Assembly (NCBI RefSeq): GCF_017744695.1
Contig: NZ_JAGIAS010000001.1
Location: forward strand, 62,001 to 126,000
Direction: 5' to 3'
From: Dyadobacter sp.
GTDB lineage: Bacteria; Bacteroidota; Bacteroidia; Cytophagales; Spirosomataceae
DNA: 64,000 nucleotides
The notes below the pieces were generated by a model. It worked only from the letters and a program-made list of their open reading frames with translations. It had not been told where the DNA came from and did no database searches. The translations under genes and the position numbers were made by a program. Of this stretch, positions 42,770 to 50,664 are shown piece after piece. Every line of letters begins with the position of its first letter. Position 1 is the stretch's first letter.

Positions 42770-44416
42770 ATGAAACATCTTCTACTCGTCATTTTGCTAT
42801 CGTCATTTTTTACCAGCTACGGGCAAGGTTCCCTCGAATCGGACCGCCTGGCATTAATTGCACTTTATAACTCCACCAATGGCCCTCAATGGATCGAAAA
42901 GGCAGGCTGGAACCCAGCAGGAAACCCGGGTGATAGCCCGTGCGGCTGGTGGGGCGTTACCTGCGAAGGCGGACGCGTGACCGGACTGAACCTTAAGGGA
43001 AGCGCCCTCGATGGAAGCATTCCCCCGGAGATCGGAAATCTGGACCAGTTGAAAACGTTCATCGTCGACTGGACCATGATTGTGGACAACCAATTTCCAG
43101 GTAACACGCAATACCTGCCTCTTCCGACAGAAATTGGCAACCTAACCAACCTCGAATACCTGGACCTTAGTGGCAAGGGCAGTGATTGGCCGTGGGTGGG
43201 GGGATTTCCGTTACAAGGCCCACTGCCAGCGAGCCTAGGCAATCTCACCAAGCTGACTTACCTCGACCTGAGTTGCGGCCTGGTGGATATGCAGTATCAT
43301 GGCCCGCTTGATGGCGCCATTCCGAGTACGCTGGGTAATCTGGTCAATTTGAAACATCTCGACCTGGGCAACCAGCAACTCTCAGGTGCTATCCCGACCG
43401 AACTAGGCAACCTTACCAAACTTGAATATCTGAACCTGACCGGTGCCAACAATTTTACCGGTGGCATTCCCGCCTCTTTCAATAACCTGGTCAATCTGAA
43501 AACCCTGGGATTGCGCTATTCCAATTGCTGCGACGTCTACTATGGCACGCTCGGCGGCCCAATTCCCGATCTGTCGGGAATCCCGGCTTCCGCTACTGTC
43601 GATATCATGTTTAATGCTTTCAATTTTGACGGCATGGATACGAATATCAGCCGACTGGATTGGTACGCATCCCAGTCCGCCATTAAACTGAATGCCACTG
43701 TGGGTATCAGTTCCACTTTGCTATCTGCCGAAGCGGGGGGAACTATCGCCAACAATACTTATAAATGGTACAGGGACAATGTACTGATCGCCACGATTAT
43801 CGGCGACAAAACCTATAACGCCTTCGAGGAGGGTACCTATCACGCTATTGTTAGTAACAGCGCCATACCTGGCCTTGTACTTACCACGCAAAAAGAAGTA
43901 GTGACATCCTTGCCGGTTACCCTTGTCTCGTTTTCAGCCAGCAATGAAGGTAACGAGAACAACCTGAACTGGAAAACCAGTTTTGAAAGCAACAGCAAGG
44001 GCTTCGATGTAGAACGCAGCTGGAATGGCAACAACTTTGAAAAAGTTGGATTTGTAGCCGGGCATGGCGACAGCAATATAGGTAGCGATTACAGTTTTAT
44101 AGACAAAACACCGCTTTTCAACAGCTACTACCGCCTCAAACAACTCGATTTCGACGGCAAATTTGCTTATTCAAGCATTGTTTCGGTTAAAAATGCCAAC
44201 TCGGCGATCGTGACTTATCCTAATCCGGCGACTGACCATTTCTACATCAAAAACCTGAAAGAAAAAGGCGAAGTCGTGATCCGGACCCTCGGCGGGAAAA
44301 CGATCAGCAGGCAAGTTGCCGAGCCAGGCAAGCCGGTAACGACAGCCGGCATAGTTCCCGGCCTTTACATGGTGACCGTGGCGGGTTCCGTACAGAAGAT
44401 AGCCATCGGCCAATAG
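42770..44416 (+). CDS. Secreted plant-type leucine-rich-repeat protein with T9SS sorting tail
   Basis: The 548-residue protein has a signal peptide (to SYGQ near 19). An LRR N-cap of the plant type follows (SDRLALIALYNSTNGPQW, CGWWGVTCEGGRVTGLNL), then about seven LRRs with the plant-like consensus IP.E(I/L)GNLTNLEYLDLS (about 75-260). A beta-sandwich segment lies at about 300-380. A C-terminal ~80-residue tail (VTYPNPATDHFYIKN ... GLYMVTVAGSVQKIAIG) matches the type A sorting domain recognised by the type IX secretion system. It should be exported and attached to or released from the cell surface, perhaps for adhesion or protein binding. It is monocistronic and convergent with bioA. Confidence 0.88.
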   Translation: MKHLLLVILLSSFFTSYGQGSLESDRLALIALYNSTNGPQWIEKAGWNPAGNPGDSPCGWWGVTCEGGRVTGLNLKGSALDGSIPPEIGNLDQLKTFIVDWTMIVDNQFPGNTQYLPLPTEIGNLTNLEYLDLSGKGSDWPWVGGFPLQGPLPASLGNLTKLTYLDLSCGLVDMQYHGPLDGAIPSTLGNLVNLKHLDLGNQQLSGAIPTELGNLTKLEYLNLTGANNFTGGIPASFNNLVNLKTLGLRYSNCCDVYYGTLGGPIPDLSGIPASATVDIMFNAFNFDGMDTNISRLDWYASQSAIKLNATVGISSTLLSAEAGGTIANNTYKWYRDNVLIATIIGDKTYNAFEEGTYHAIVSNSAIPGLVLTTQKEVVTSLPVTLVSFSASNEGNENNLNWKTSFESNSKGFDVERSWNGNNFEKVGFVAGHGDSNIGSDYSFIDKTPLFNSYYRLKQLDFDGKFAYSSIVSVKNANSAIVTYPNPATDHFYIKNLKEKGEVVIRTLGGKTISRQVAEPGKPVTTAGIVPGLYMVTVAGSVQKIAIGQ

Positions 44417-44437
44417 CCTGAGAACGCCTCAATCGCC

Positions 44438-45712
44438 CTATTCCACTACCCCCAAAATCGCATCATAGATGTATTGCAGGTCGGCATTACTGATGCAATA
44501 GGGAGGCACCAGGTAGAGCACATTCCCTAGTGGGCGCAGGAGAATGCCCCGATCGAGCAGCGCTTCGAATACATGCCGGCTTGGGTTCCGGAAGTAGGAA
44601 TCCTTTCCGCCGGCACCGAGGTTCATGGCAAGGATTATGCCGCATTGCCGTACCGAATGAATGGTCGCGTGCGATGCCACACGCACGCGGAACGCTTCTT
44701 GCTGCGCGGCAATCCTGGCAATGGATGCCTGCGTTTCCGCGCTTTTCAGGAGCTCCATACTCGCCAGCGCCGCCCGGCATGCGAGCGGATTGGCTGTAAA
44801 AGAATGACCGTGGAACAATGTCCCGTATGCGTTATCGGTGCAAAATGCCTGGTAGATCGCATCCGTGCAGCTGGTAACGCCCAGCGGCATGGTGCCTCCG
44901 GTTAATCCTTTGGAAAGGCACATGATGTCGGGCTTTACGGTTAAATGATCAGCCGCGAACATTCGCCCCGTCCGCCCGAATCCGACGAATATTTCGTCCT
45001 GAACGAGCAAAATGTGTTTCGAGCGGCAATAGTGCAGCAATGCATCCAGATGCACCGCCTCGTACATCAGCATTCCACCCGCGCCCAGCACCAATGGTTC
45101 ATAAACAAAGCAGGCAACCTGGTCGGCATGCTGGTCGATGACTGCCTGGATCTCCGGCAGGTTTTCCGCCGTGGGCAGATCGATATGGATTACATCGAAA
45201 AGCAATTCGGCAAACGGCTCCGTCCAGCCGCTCCGGCCGCCCACGGCCATCGCCCCGAACGTGTCGCCGTGGTAGCCCTGGCGGAATGCGAGGATTTTGG
45301 TTTTCTTCTCGCCCCGGTTGTAAGCATATTGCAAAGCCATTTTCAACGCCACTTCCACCGCCGTGGAACCATTATCGGAGTAGAATACCTTGCGTTGGTT
45401 CCCGGGCAGCACCGTGAGCAATTCCTCCGAAAGCGCTATGGCCGACGGATGCGTAAAGCCCGCGAAAATGACGTGCTCCAGCGTACGCAATTGCTCGTAC
45501 ACCTGCTCCGCGATGTACGGATGGGCGTGCCCGTGCAAATTCACCCACCACGACGAGATAGCGTCGATGTAGCGCTTGCCTTTTTCATCATATAAGTAGG
45601 CCCCTTCGCCACGCACGATCGCGATGGCTTCGCCCGCGGTTTTGATCGGTGTAAACGGATGCCAGTTCACGGCGCTGTCCCGTTGCCCCCAGGTAAGATG
45701 TTGCGTGTTCAT
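44438..45712 (-). CDS. bioA: Adenosylmethionine-8-amino-7-oxononanoate aminotransferase
   Basis: The 424-residue PLP enzyme converts 8-amino-7-oxononanoate to 7,8-diaminononanoate using S-adenosylmethionine as amino donor. Visible family features are WHPFTP near 17-22, SSWWVNLHGHAHP near 53-65, YSDNGSTAVEVALKMA near 111-126, LVQDEIFVGFGRTG with the PLP-ring Asp near 239, and the PLP Lys268 in CLSKGLTGG. It is the last gene of the biotin operon; its ATG overlaps the bioD stop by 4 bp. Only 21 bp separate its stop from the convergent LRR gene, with no obvious terminator. Confidence 0.97.
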   Translation of the reverse strand: MNTQHLTWGQRDSAVNWHPFTPIKTAGEAIAIVRGEGAYLYDEKGKRYIDAISSWWVNLHGHAHPYIAEQVYEQLRTLEHVIFAGFTHPSAIALSEELLTVLPGNQRKVFYSDNGSTAVEVALKMALQYAYNRGEKKTKILAFRQGYHGDTFGAMAVGGRSGWTEPFAELLFDVIHIDLPTAENLPEIQAVIDQHADQVACFVYEPLVLGAGGMLMYEAVHLDALLHYCRSKHILLVQDEIFVGFGRTGRMFAADHLTVKPDIMCLSKGLTGGTMPLGVTSCTDAIYQAFCTDNAYGTLFHGHSFTANPLACRAALASMELLKSAETQASIARIAAQQEAFRVRVASHATIHSVRQCGIILAMNLGAGGKDSYFRNPSRHVFEALLDRGILLRPLGNVLYLVPPYCISNADLQYIYDAILGVVE

Positions 45713-46353
45713 TGTGTAACAGGATAACCATGCTCCCTGCGCAGCCGACGGGCGGCGCGGGCAATGCTTTGAGCGTTTAATGTTTTGAAATGCGGTATCG
45801 AGAGTACCGTCGCCTGAATATCCGGATAGGAAAGAATAACACGGCGGGTGTCTTCGTCAAACGGCCCGTTGAAAATCAGGTATTTCAAGGGAATGGACCT
45901 TTGCCTGAGGGCTTGAATCGATAGCAAGGTATGATTAATGCAGCCCAGATAGTTTCGCGCTACCAAAGCCACCTCCACGCCAAGGCTTTCTATCCAGTCG
46001 ATCACGCATAGCTGCTCATTGATAGGCACATACAACCCGCCTGCTCCTTCCACGATCAGGTGATTTTCGGTTTCGGGGAGGCCAAGGTCCCCGACGGCAA
46101 TGCACTTCTGCTCTTTCCGCGCTGCTTTGTGGGGCGACGCGGCCAGCCGGAGGGATACCGCCTCCGCATGCGTAACGATAGCGGGGCCGGTGAGCCCGGC
46201 AACCGTTTTCCGGTCGGAGTGATGCAAGGTACCCGCTTGCACGGGTTTCCAATAGTCGGCTTTGAACCATTCGGTGAGAACGGCGGAGCAGACTGTTTTC
46301 CCTACATCCGTCCCGATACCGGTGACGAACAAGGTGGTTCTATTCGGTGTCAT
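45709..46353 (-). CDS. bioD: Dethiobiotin synthetase
   Basis: The 214-residue ATP-dependent enzyme closes the ureido ring of dethiobiotin from 7,8-diaminononanoate and CO2. The P-loop TGIGTDVGKT occupies residues 11-20, KPVQAG lies near 37-42, and the VEGAGGLYVPI motif is near 98-109. The length is typical. The start ATG at 46353 overlaps the bioF 3' end by 14 bp and the stop overlaps bioA by 4 bp, so the operon is translationally coupled. Confidence 0.95.
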   Translation of the reverse strand: MTPNRTTLFVTGIGTDVGKTVCSAVLTEWFKADYWKPVQAGTLHHSDRKTVAGLTGPAIVTHAEAVSLRLAASPHKAARKEQKCIAVGDLGLPETENHLIVEGAGGLYVPINEQLCVIDWIESLGVEVALVARNYLGCINHTLLSIQALRQRSIPLKYLIFNGPFDEDTRRVILSYPDIQATVLSIPHFKTLNAQSIARAARRLRREHGYPVTQ

Positions 46354-47461
46354 GGAATGCTTTTAACAAATCGGTAAGTTGTTGGATTTCCGCTTTCGTA
46401 TTGAATGTATGCAGGCTAACCCGCAGACGTTCGGAGCCGCTTTTCACTGTGGGCGGTCTTACCGCGAAAGTGAACAGCGACTGCGCTTCCAGCATTTCCT
46501 TAGCCGCAGCCAGCCGTTCCATCCCCGGACACGGGACAGCCTGGACCGGACTTGCCGCACCGGAAAGCGTCGGTAGTCCGGCTGAAAAAAAGTACCTGAT
46601 CCGGTCTTGCAGATCGTCGCGCAGGTGAGGATTTGCTTTCAGGAAGGTATAATTGTTCCGGATCGTCGCCGCGAACAGGTCGGGAAGGCCGGTGGTGTAA
46701 ATGAACGGGGCCGCGAAGTTGACCAGGTAATCCATCACGGTTCCACGCGACAATATGGCCGCTCCGTGCGCACCCATGGCTTTTCCATACGTCACCACGG
46801 TCGCGCATACCCGCTCCTGCAACTGCGCGTCGCACACGAGCCCATACCCGAAAACGCCCATCGCATGCGCTTCGTCCACGATCAGCGAAGCCCCGTAACG
46901 CTCCGCAAGCGCAACCATCTCGTGCAGTGGGGCAAAATCACCTTCCATCGAGTAGAGACTTTCCACAGCGATCCAGCATTTCCCGCGCGATTTGGCAAGG
47001 CGATTCTCCAAATGGTCCAGATCATTATGCTGAAACCGCATCTTGCCTGCAAATGAAAGCCGGCAGCCGTCCAGCACCGACCGATGAACAAACTCGTCGA
47101 GCAGGACCGTATCGTTCCTCCCGGGCAGGCAGGAAAATAGCGCCATATTAGCCATGTACCCCGACGGAAACAACAGCGCCCGTTCGGTTCGATGCTCTGC
47201 CGCGATAAAATCCTCGACGGAGAGCGTCAATGCCGAATTTCCGCTCACCAGCCGCGATCCGGTGCCCCCGCGCAGCCATTGCGGATTGTCGTTCAGCGAA
47301 GCCAGCAGCATTTCATGGCATGCATTGTTGCGGGCTAGCCCAAGATAGTCGTTGGAATAAAAATCGATACCCGGCTGCCTGGTCCGGAGCTCCCGAAGAA
47401 TCCCCCGTTGCTCCCGGTCCGAAAGGGCTTGCGACAGAAGGGCCAGCACGTCGTCACGCAT
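46340..47461 (-). CDS. bioF: 8-amino-7-oxononanoate synthase
   Basis: The 373-residue PLP enzyme condenses pimeloyl-thioester with alanine. Family features are YSNDYLGLA near 35-43, GTGSRLVSGN near 67-76, VDEAHAMGVFG near 195-205, and the PLP Lys227 in TYGKAMGAHGAA. The start at 47461 lies inside the upstream ferritin-like gene (8-bp overlap). Other family labels of the alpha-oxoamine synthases (Kbl-like) are possible from sequence, but the bioD/bioA context settles the call. Confidence 0.95.
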   Translation of the reverse strand: MRDDVLALLSQALSDREQRGILRELRTRQPGIDFYSNDYLGLARNNACHEMLLASLNDNPQWLRGGTGSRLVSGNSALTLSVEDFIAAEHRTERALLFPSGYMANMALFSCLPGRNDTVLLDEFVHRSVLDGCRLSFAGKMRFQHNDLDHLENRLAKSRGKCWIAVESLYSMEGDFAPLHEMVALAERYGASLIVDEAHAMGVFGYGLVCDAQLQERVCATVVTYGKAMGAHGAAILSRGTVMDYLVNFAAPFIYTTGLPDLFAATIRNNYTFLKANPHLRDDLQDRIRYFFSAGLPTLSGAASPVQAVPCPGMERLAAAKEMLEAQSLFTFAVRPPTVKSGSERLRVSLHTFNTKAEIQQLTDLLKAFHDTE

Positions 47462-48062
47462 TAGCCAGTTCGCTTTCCAGGCAGCCCAGCCAACGGTTGA
47501 ACAGCCCTTGCTCCATTTTCTGCAATATTTCCGCGTGTGCCTGCCAGTCTGCCGAGAATTGGCTCAGCTGTGAACTCATTTCTTCCAGGTGTCCTTCCTC
47601 TTCCGCGATGATCGATTTTACGGTTACCGGGTGAGATGCCGCCGAAAGCGCGCGCTGGTAAATGGGGTACAGTTCGTCGGCCCTCACCTCAATGAGGTAG
47701 GTCACAAACAAATAAGCGGCATAACGAAGCTGCGCGCCCTTCAATCCAAATACACTTTTAATGTACCGGCTGCATTGAATATCCAGCATGGCAAGGTATT
47801 GGCGCGTGGATACCGCGGCAAACAGGTAGCTGTCCGAATAGTCCGGGCAAGCGGCAGGCGCCAGTTTCGAAATCTGTTTTTTCAAAATATAGGCATGCCG
47901 GTGTTCCTCGGCGGCGTGTTTCAACTGAATGATCTCCACCAGCGTGTGGTGTTCGCAAGCGGATATCTTTCTCGCACCTGCGTTTTCCAGGTACGACAGG
48001 GTATTCAGCCAGCGGGCATGCAATTGGTCCTGCTGTACTATTCGTTGGATCAGGTTATACAT
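47454..48062 (-). CDS. Ferritin-like putative diiron protein, first gene of biotin operon
   Basis: The 202-residue all-helical protein is not a known Bio enzyme. It shows a ferritin-like four-helix pattern with two ExxH motifs. The probable diiron ligands, from spacing alone, are Glu26 (YLENAG), Glu53 and His56 (AAEEHRHAY), Glu125 (LIEVRADELY), and Glu155 and His158 (AEEEGHLEEM). I chose ATG 48062; a longer frame to 48164 would cover the terminator of the upstream gene. It has no signal peptide, so it is cytosolic. Its 3' end overlaps bioF by 8 bp, and it heads X-bioF-bioD-bioA. It may be an oxygenase or oxidase linked to pimelate supply, or an iron or stress-related protein. The biotin link is inferred from gene order only. 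Confidence 0.75.
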   Translation of the reverse strand: MYNLIQRIVQQDQLHARWLNTLSYLENAGARKISACEHHTLVEIIQLKHAAEEHRHAYILKKQISKLAPAACPDYSDSYLFAAVSTRQYLAMLDIQCSRYIKSVFGLKGAQLRYAAYLFVTYLIEVRADELYPIYQRALSAASHPVTVKSIIAEEEGHLEEMSSQLSQFSADWQAHAEILQKMEQGLFNRWLGCLESELANA

Positions 48063-48077
48063 AGCTCTTTTTTTTGC

Positions 48078-48085
48078 CAAAAGTA
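48078..48085 (-). promoter_or_regulatory. Candidate -7 element of the biotin operon
   Basis: On the minus strand 48085-48078 reads TACTTTTG, an exact TAnnTTTG match, between the upstream terminator and the ATG at 48062. A start site ~7 bp downstream would leave a leader of only about 10 bases, so translation may rely on a near-leaderless start. Confidence 0.4.
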
Positions 48086-48146
48086 TATCCCGGCCGGACG
48101 CCCGAGATGTGCCGGTTTTGATTTTAGAAGTAGTCCGGGACGGGTC

Positions 48147-48190
48147 AAAACAAAAAAGGGACAAGTCCGCTTGACGGCCGACCTGTCCCT
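48147..48190 (-). terminator. Intrinsic terminator after the clan GH-D-like glycosidase gene
   Basis: AGGGACAAGTC (48157-48167) pairs with GACCTGTCCCT (48180-48190) with one mismatch. On the minus strand the stem is followed by TTTTTTGTTTT. It lies ~35 bp past the glycosidase stop codon and separates that locus from the biotin operon. Confidence 0.85.
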
Positions 48191-48224
48191 CCTATTTGAT
48201 GCGCCGTTGCCAGCGCGTATACTT

Positions 48225-50393
48225 CTATTCGACTACCAGCCAGGTATATCCTTCCGCCGGTATCTCCACTTTATAGTCAACCTCGTAGTTCCGGCCGACC
48301 TTATAAGATTGTGCCGCACCTTCCTTCACCCGGATCTTCACCGACTGATCCTTACCCGTGTAATACACAGGCAATTTCACATTCCTGATCATCTTCTCAC
48401 CTGTCGGATTATACAACATGACCAGCCCTTTCACCGGCAGTTCCGGGTTGACGTGCATAATGCCGTCCCAATCGCGACCATCCGCGCGGCGGAGGTGGAT
48501 AATGTCGGAATTGAGGATATCGCGGTATTTTTTATACCAGCTCACCACATGGCTAACCGTCTTTTTCGTCTCGTCGGTATCGTACAGGCGCGGGCCTCGG
48601 TAGCATGCCTGCACCCCTGCGCCATAGTATTGCATCATCAGTTGTTCGTAGGCATCCAGATGTTCCGACAGCGGTTCAAGCACCGCCTCGGGCCCGCCGC
48701 CCTGGTATTTGGTCAGCGGCACAAAACCCCAAACCATCGATGGCGTTTCGTTCCAGGTCGCGTCGAAGATATTCTGGCGGTTAAGGATCTTTTGCTGCTC
48801 GCGCGGAAGCGAAAAGTTCACTTCCCGGTAGCCAAGCCCTACTTTGTTGGTCCCATCGAGGAAATACCAGTCGGGGGCATTCACATAAATACCGTTCTCG
48901 GCACACCAGTGGTACAGGCCTTTTTGGAGCGCCATTTGCTTCCATTGCGAGTCGGCCAGGCCTTCGTGGCCCGGGTGCGAAGTGGATGCACAAACGTCGC
49001 CCGGGTAAGGACCGTCGTTTTCGAAAATATCAAAGCCGGTGTGGCTCATGAATTTTTTGAGCTTGTCCAGGTAAGCCAGCCCCCATTTGCTGCCGAGGCA
49101 GGGGGCGTTCTCGAAGAATGCTCCGCCGGTTTTACCTGTTTTAGGATTAATCACATCATCTTCTTCGCTGATCTTCCGCGAGCTGAAAAGCGAATAGCTC
49201 CCGATCATGACCTTTTTACTGTGGGCATAATCGGCCAGATCTTTCCATTTTTTAAGGTTTTCGGCCGAAATATCCTCCATGTTGCAGTGGCTCCCGAAGC
49301 TTAGGATCAATGCTTCATAACCGGTCGCAGCGCATTGGTCGATCGCCGTGCGTACCTGCTCGTCGTTTTTGCTCACAAGGTGCATAAAAATCGGGTTGAC
49401 CGTCGTCCACGGCGCAATGGTCCGGTACATCTTACGAACGGCCATTCCCTTGCGCTCGCGGTCATAGCTATCCATCAGGAGCTCATACGTACGGATCGAT
49501 TCCAGCTTTTCGCCCGCTTTGAGGCGCGTCCCCATCGGTACCTTCGGATGTACTTCGAGCAGGCAGGGAGTCTGGTAATTATAATTGACCTGCGAAGTGT
49601 AACTTCCATCGACTTTCCAATGCGTCGCCTGATCGCTCAGCCCGTAACGCATGGCATTGTTGAACGCAAAGTTGTTTTCAATGTACAAACCATTCGGCTT
49701 GGCCATTTCTTCCGGCTTGCCCACCACGGCACTCTCCTCCTCGGTCACGGCCAGTATCTCGTTCACGACCTGATCGATCGTCAAATCGCCCTTGCTTTTG
49801 TTTTCGATTGTCACCCATTTGGATACCAGCGGAATGCCGTCAAAAATCGCGTAGTGCACATACACGTCCACGCCCGCCAGCGCAGGAAGCGACGAGCCGA
49901 AGCGAAATGTCACTTCGCTTCCTGTCGCATCTTTCTTGCTTCCGGCCCACATGGACGTCTTCCATTGCAGGTACGGCGCTATTTTCACGATTTTAAAATC
50001 GACGTAGTGAAACGCGCTGTCGGATACTTTCAGCTGGTCGATCCACTGCGGCAGCAGGTAGGCATTCTCTTTTTGTCCGTACAGACCGCCCACATTGTAA
50101 GGTACACCATTCAGTGCCACCCTTGCCTCGGGTTTCACTGCGCGAAGCAGCTGCTGTCCGTTCGTGAGGTTCTTGTATTCAATGCAGGCCAGGTCCGGTT
50201 TCAGGCGGAACACCCTTCTCACCAGGCCGTTGGACATCACAATATCGCTGCCGGATTGCTCGATACGGGCTTTGGCTGTTCCCGGTTTGATCAGCCAGTC
50301 GCCGGCTGCCGGGGTGCCAGCCGACGGAGTACCGGCCGTTTGTCCCCGGGCGGCGAAACTAAGGAGACCCAGTGCTAAAAAAAGGTATTTCAT
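48225..50393 (-). CDS. Clan GH-D-like glycosidase (alpha-galactosidase-like)
   Basis: The 722-residue secreted protein has a signal peptide, an N-terminal beta-sandwich (about 40-330) and a TIM-barrel-like region. The phrase GFDIFENDGPYPG contains Asp460, a good nucleophile candidate by analogy with the GH27/GH36/GH31 group. A C-terminal beta domain follows (about 640-722). The exact GH family is unsure. The start is ATG 50393 at the signal peptide; a longer frame to 50480 is rejected. Just after the signal, repeated GTPSA/GTPAA pentapeptides occur (50290-50340). It closes the third locus, 271 bp after SusD, with its own -7-like TATTTTTG at 50451-50444. Confidence 0.75.
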   Translation of the reverse strand: MKYLFLALGLLSFAARGQTAGTPSAGTPAAGDWLIKPGTAKARIEQSGSDIVMSNGLVRRVFRLKPDLACIEYKNLTNGQQLLRAVKPEARVALNGVPYNVGGLYGQKENAYLLPQWIDQLKVSDSAFHYVDFKIVKIAPYLQWKTSMWAGSKKDATGSEVTFRFGSSLPALAGVDVYVHYAIFDGIPLVSKWVTIENKSKGDLTIDQVVNEILAVTEEESAVVGKPEEMAKPNGLYIENNFAFNNAMRYGLSDQATHWKVDGSYTSQVNYNYQTPCLLEVHPKVPMGTRLKAGEKLESIRTYELLMDSYDRERKGMAVRKMYRTIAPWTTVNPIFMHLVSKNDEQVRTAIDQCAATGYEALILSFGSHCNMEDISAENLKKWKDLADYAHSKKVMIGSYSLFSSRKISEEDDVINPKTGKTGGAFFENAPCLGSKWGLAYLDKLKKFMSHTGFDIFENDGPYPGDVCASTSHPGHEGLADSQWKQMALQKGLYHWCAENGIYVNAPDWYFLDGTNKVGLGYREVNFSLPREQQKILNRQNIFDATWNETPSMVWGFVPLTKYQGGGPEAVLEPLSEHLDAYEQLMMQYYGAGVQACYRGPRLYDTDETKKTVSHVVSWYKKYRDILNSDIIHLRRADGRDWDGIMHVNPELPVKGLVMLYNPTGEKMIRNVKLPVYYTGKDQSVKIRVKEGAAQSYKVGRNYEVDYKVEIPAEGYTWLVVE

Positions 50394-50443
50394 AAAAAGT
50401 AATTGGAATTGGTTAAGGGCTGTTTTAAAAGAGTTTATTTTTT

Positions 50444-50451
50444 CAAAAATA
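50444..50451 (-). promoter_or_regulatory. Candidate -7 element for the clan GH-D-like glycosidase
   Basis: TATTTTTG on the minus strand (50451-50444) matches TAnnTTTG, 50 bp before the start codon. The remainder of the 271-bp gap to SusD contains nothing else I can identify apart from a weak CCGGAC/GTCCGG pairing near 50615-50650. Confidence 0.3.
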
Positions 50452-50664
50452 CAATAAACATTTCCCGGCATGGCCTGCAAAATGTACGCGCTATCGCGTT
50501 AAGTTTAATCCTTATGGCGATAAAGCTGCAAGGTTTCACGCCGTGTGCCATTGGTGATCGGCCGAAGCTGGTTCCTGCCCCCAGGCTTTACGACAGGCGT
50601 GGGTAGAAAAGATATCCCGGACACAGCGCATCGATGAACGTCGGTCCGGAACACCTTTTAATGA

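Noticed and set aside
48063..48164. Longer N-terminus for the ferritin-like gene
   Set aside because: It would cover the promoter candidate and part of the upstream terminator, and the added residues are not part of the helical bundle.
47589..49304. A 571-codon open frame on the plus strand
   Set aside because: It is antisense to the ferritin-like gene and the clan GH-D-like glycosidase, crosses a terminator, and has no recognisable domain.
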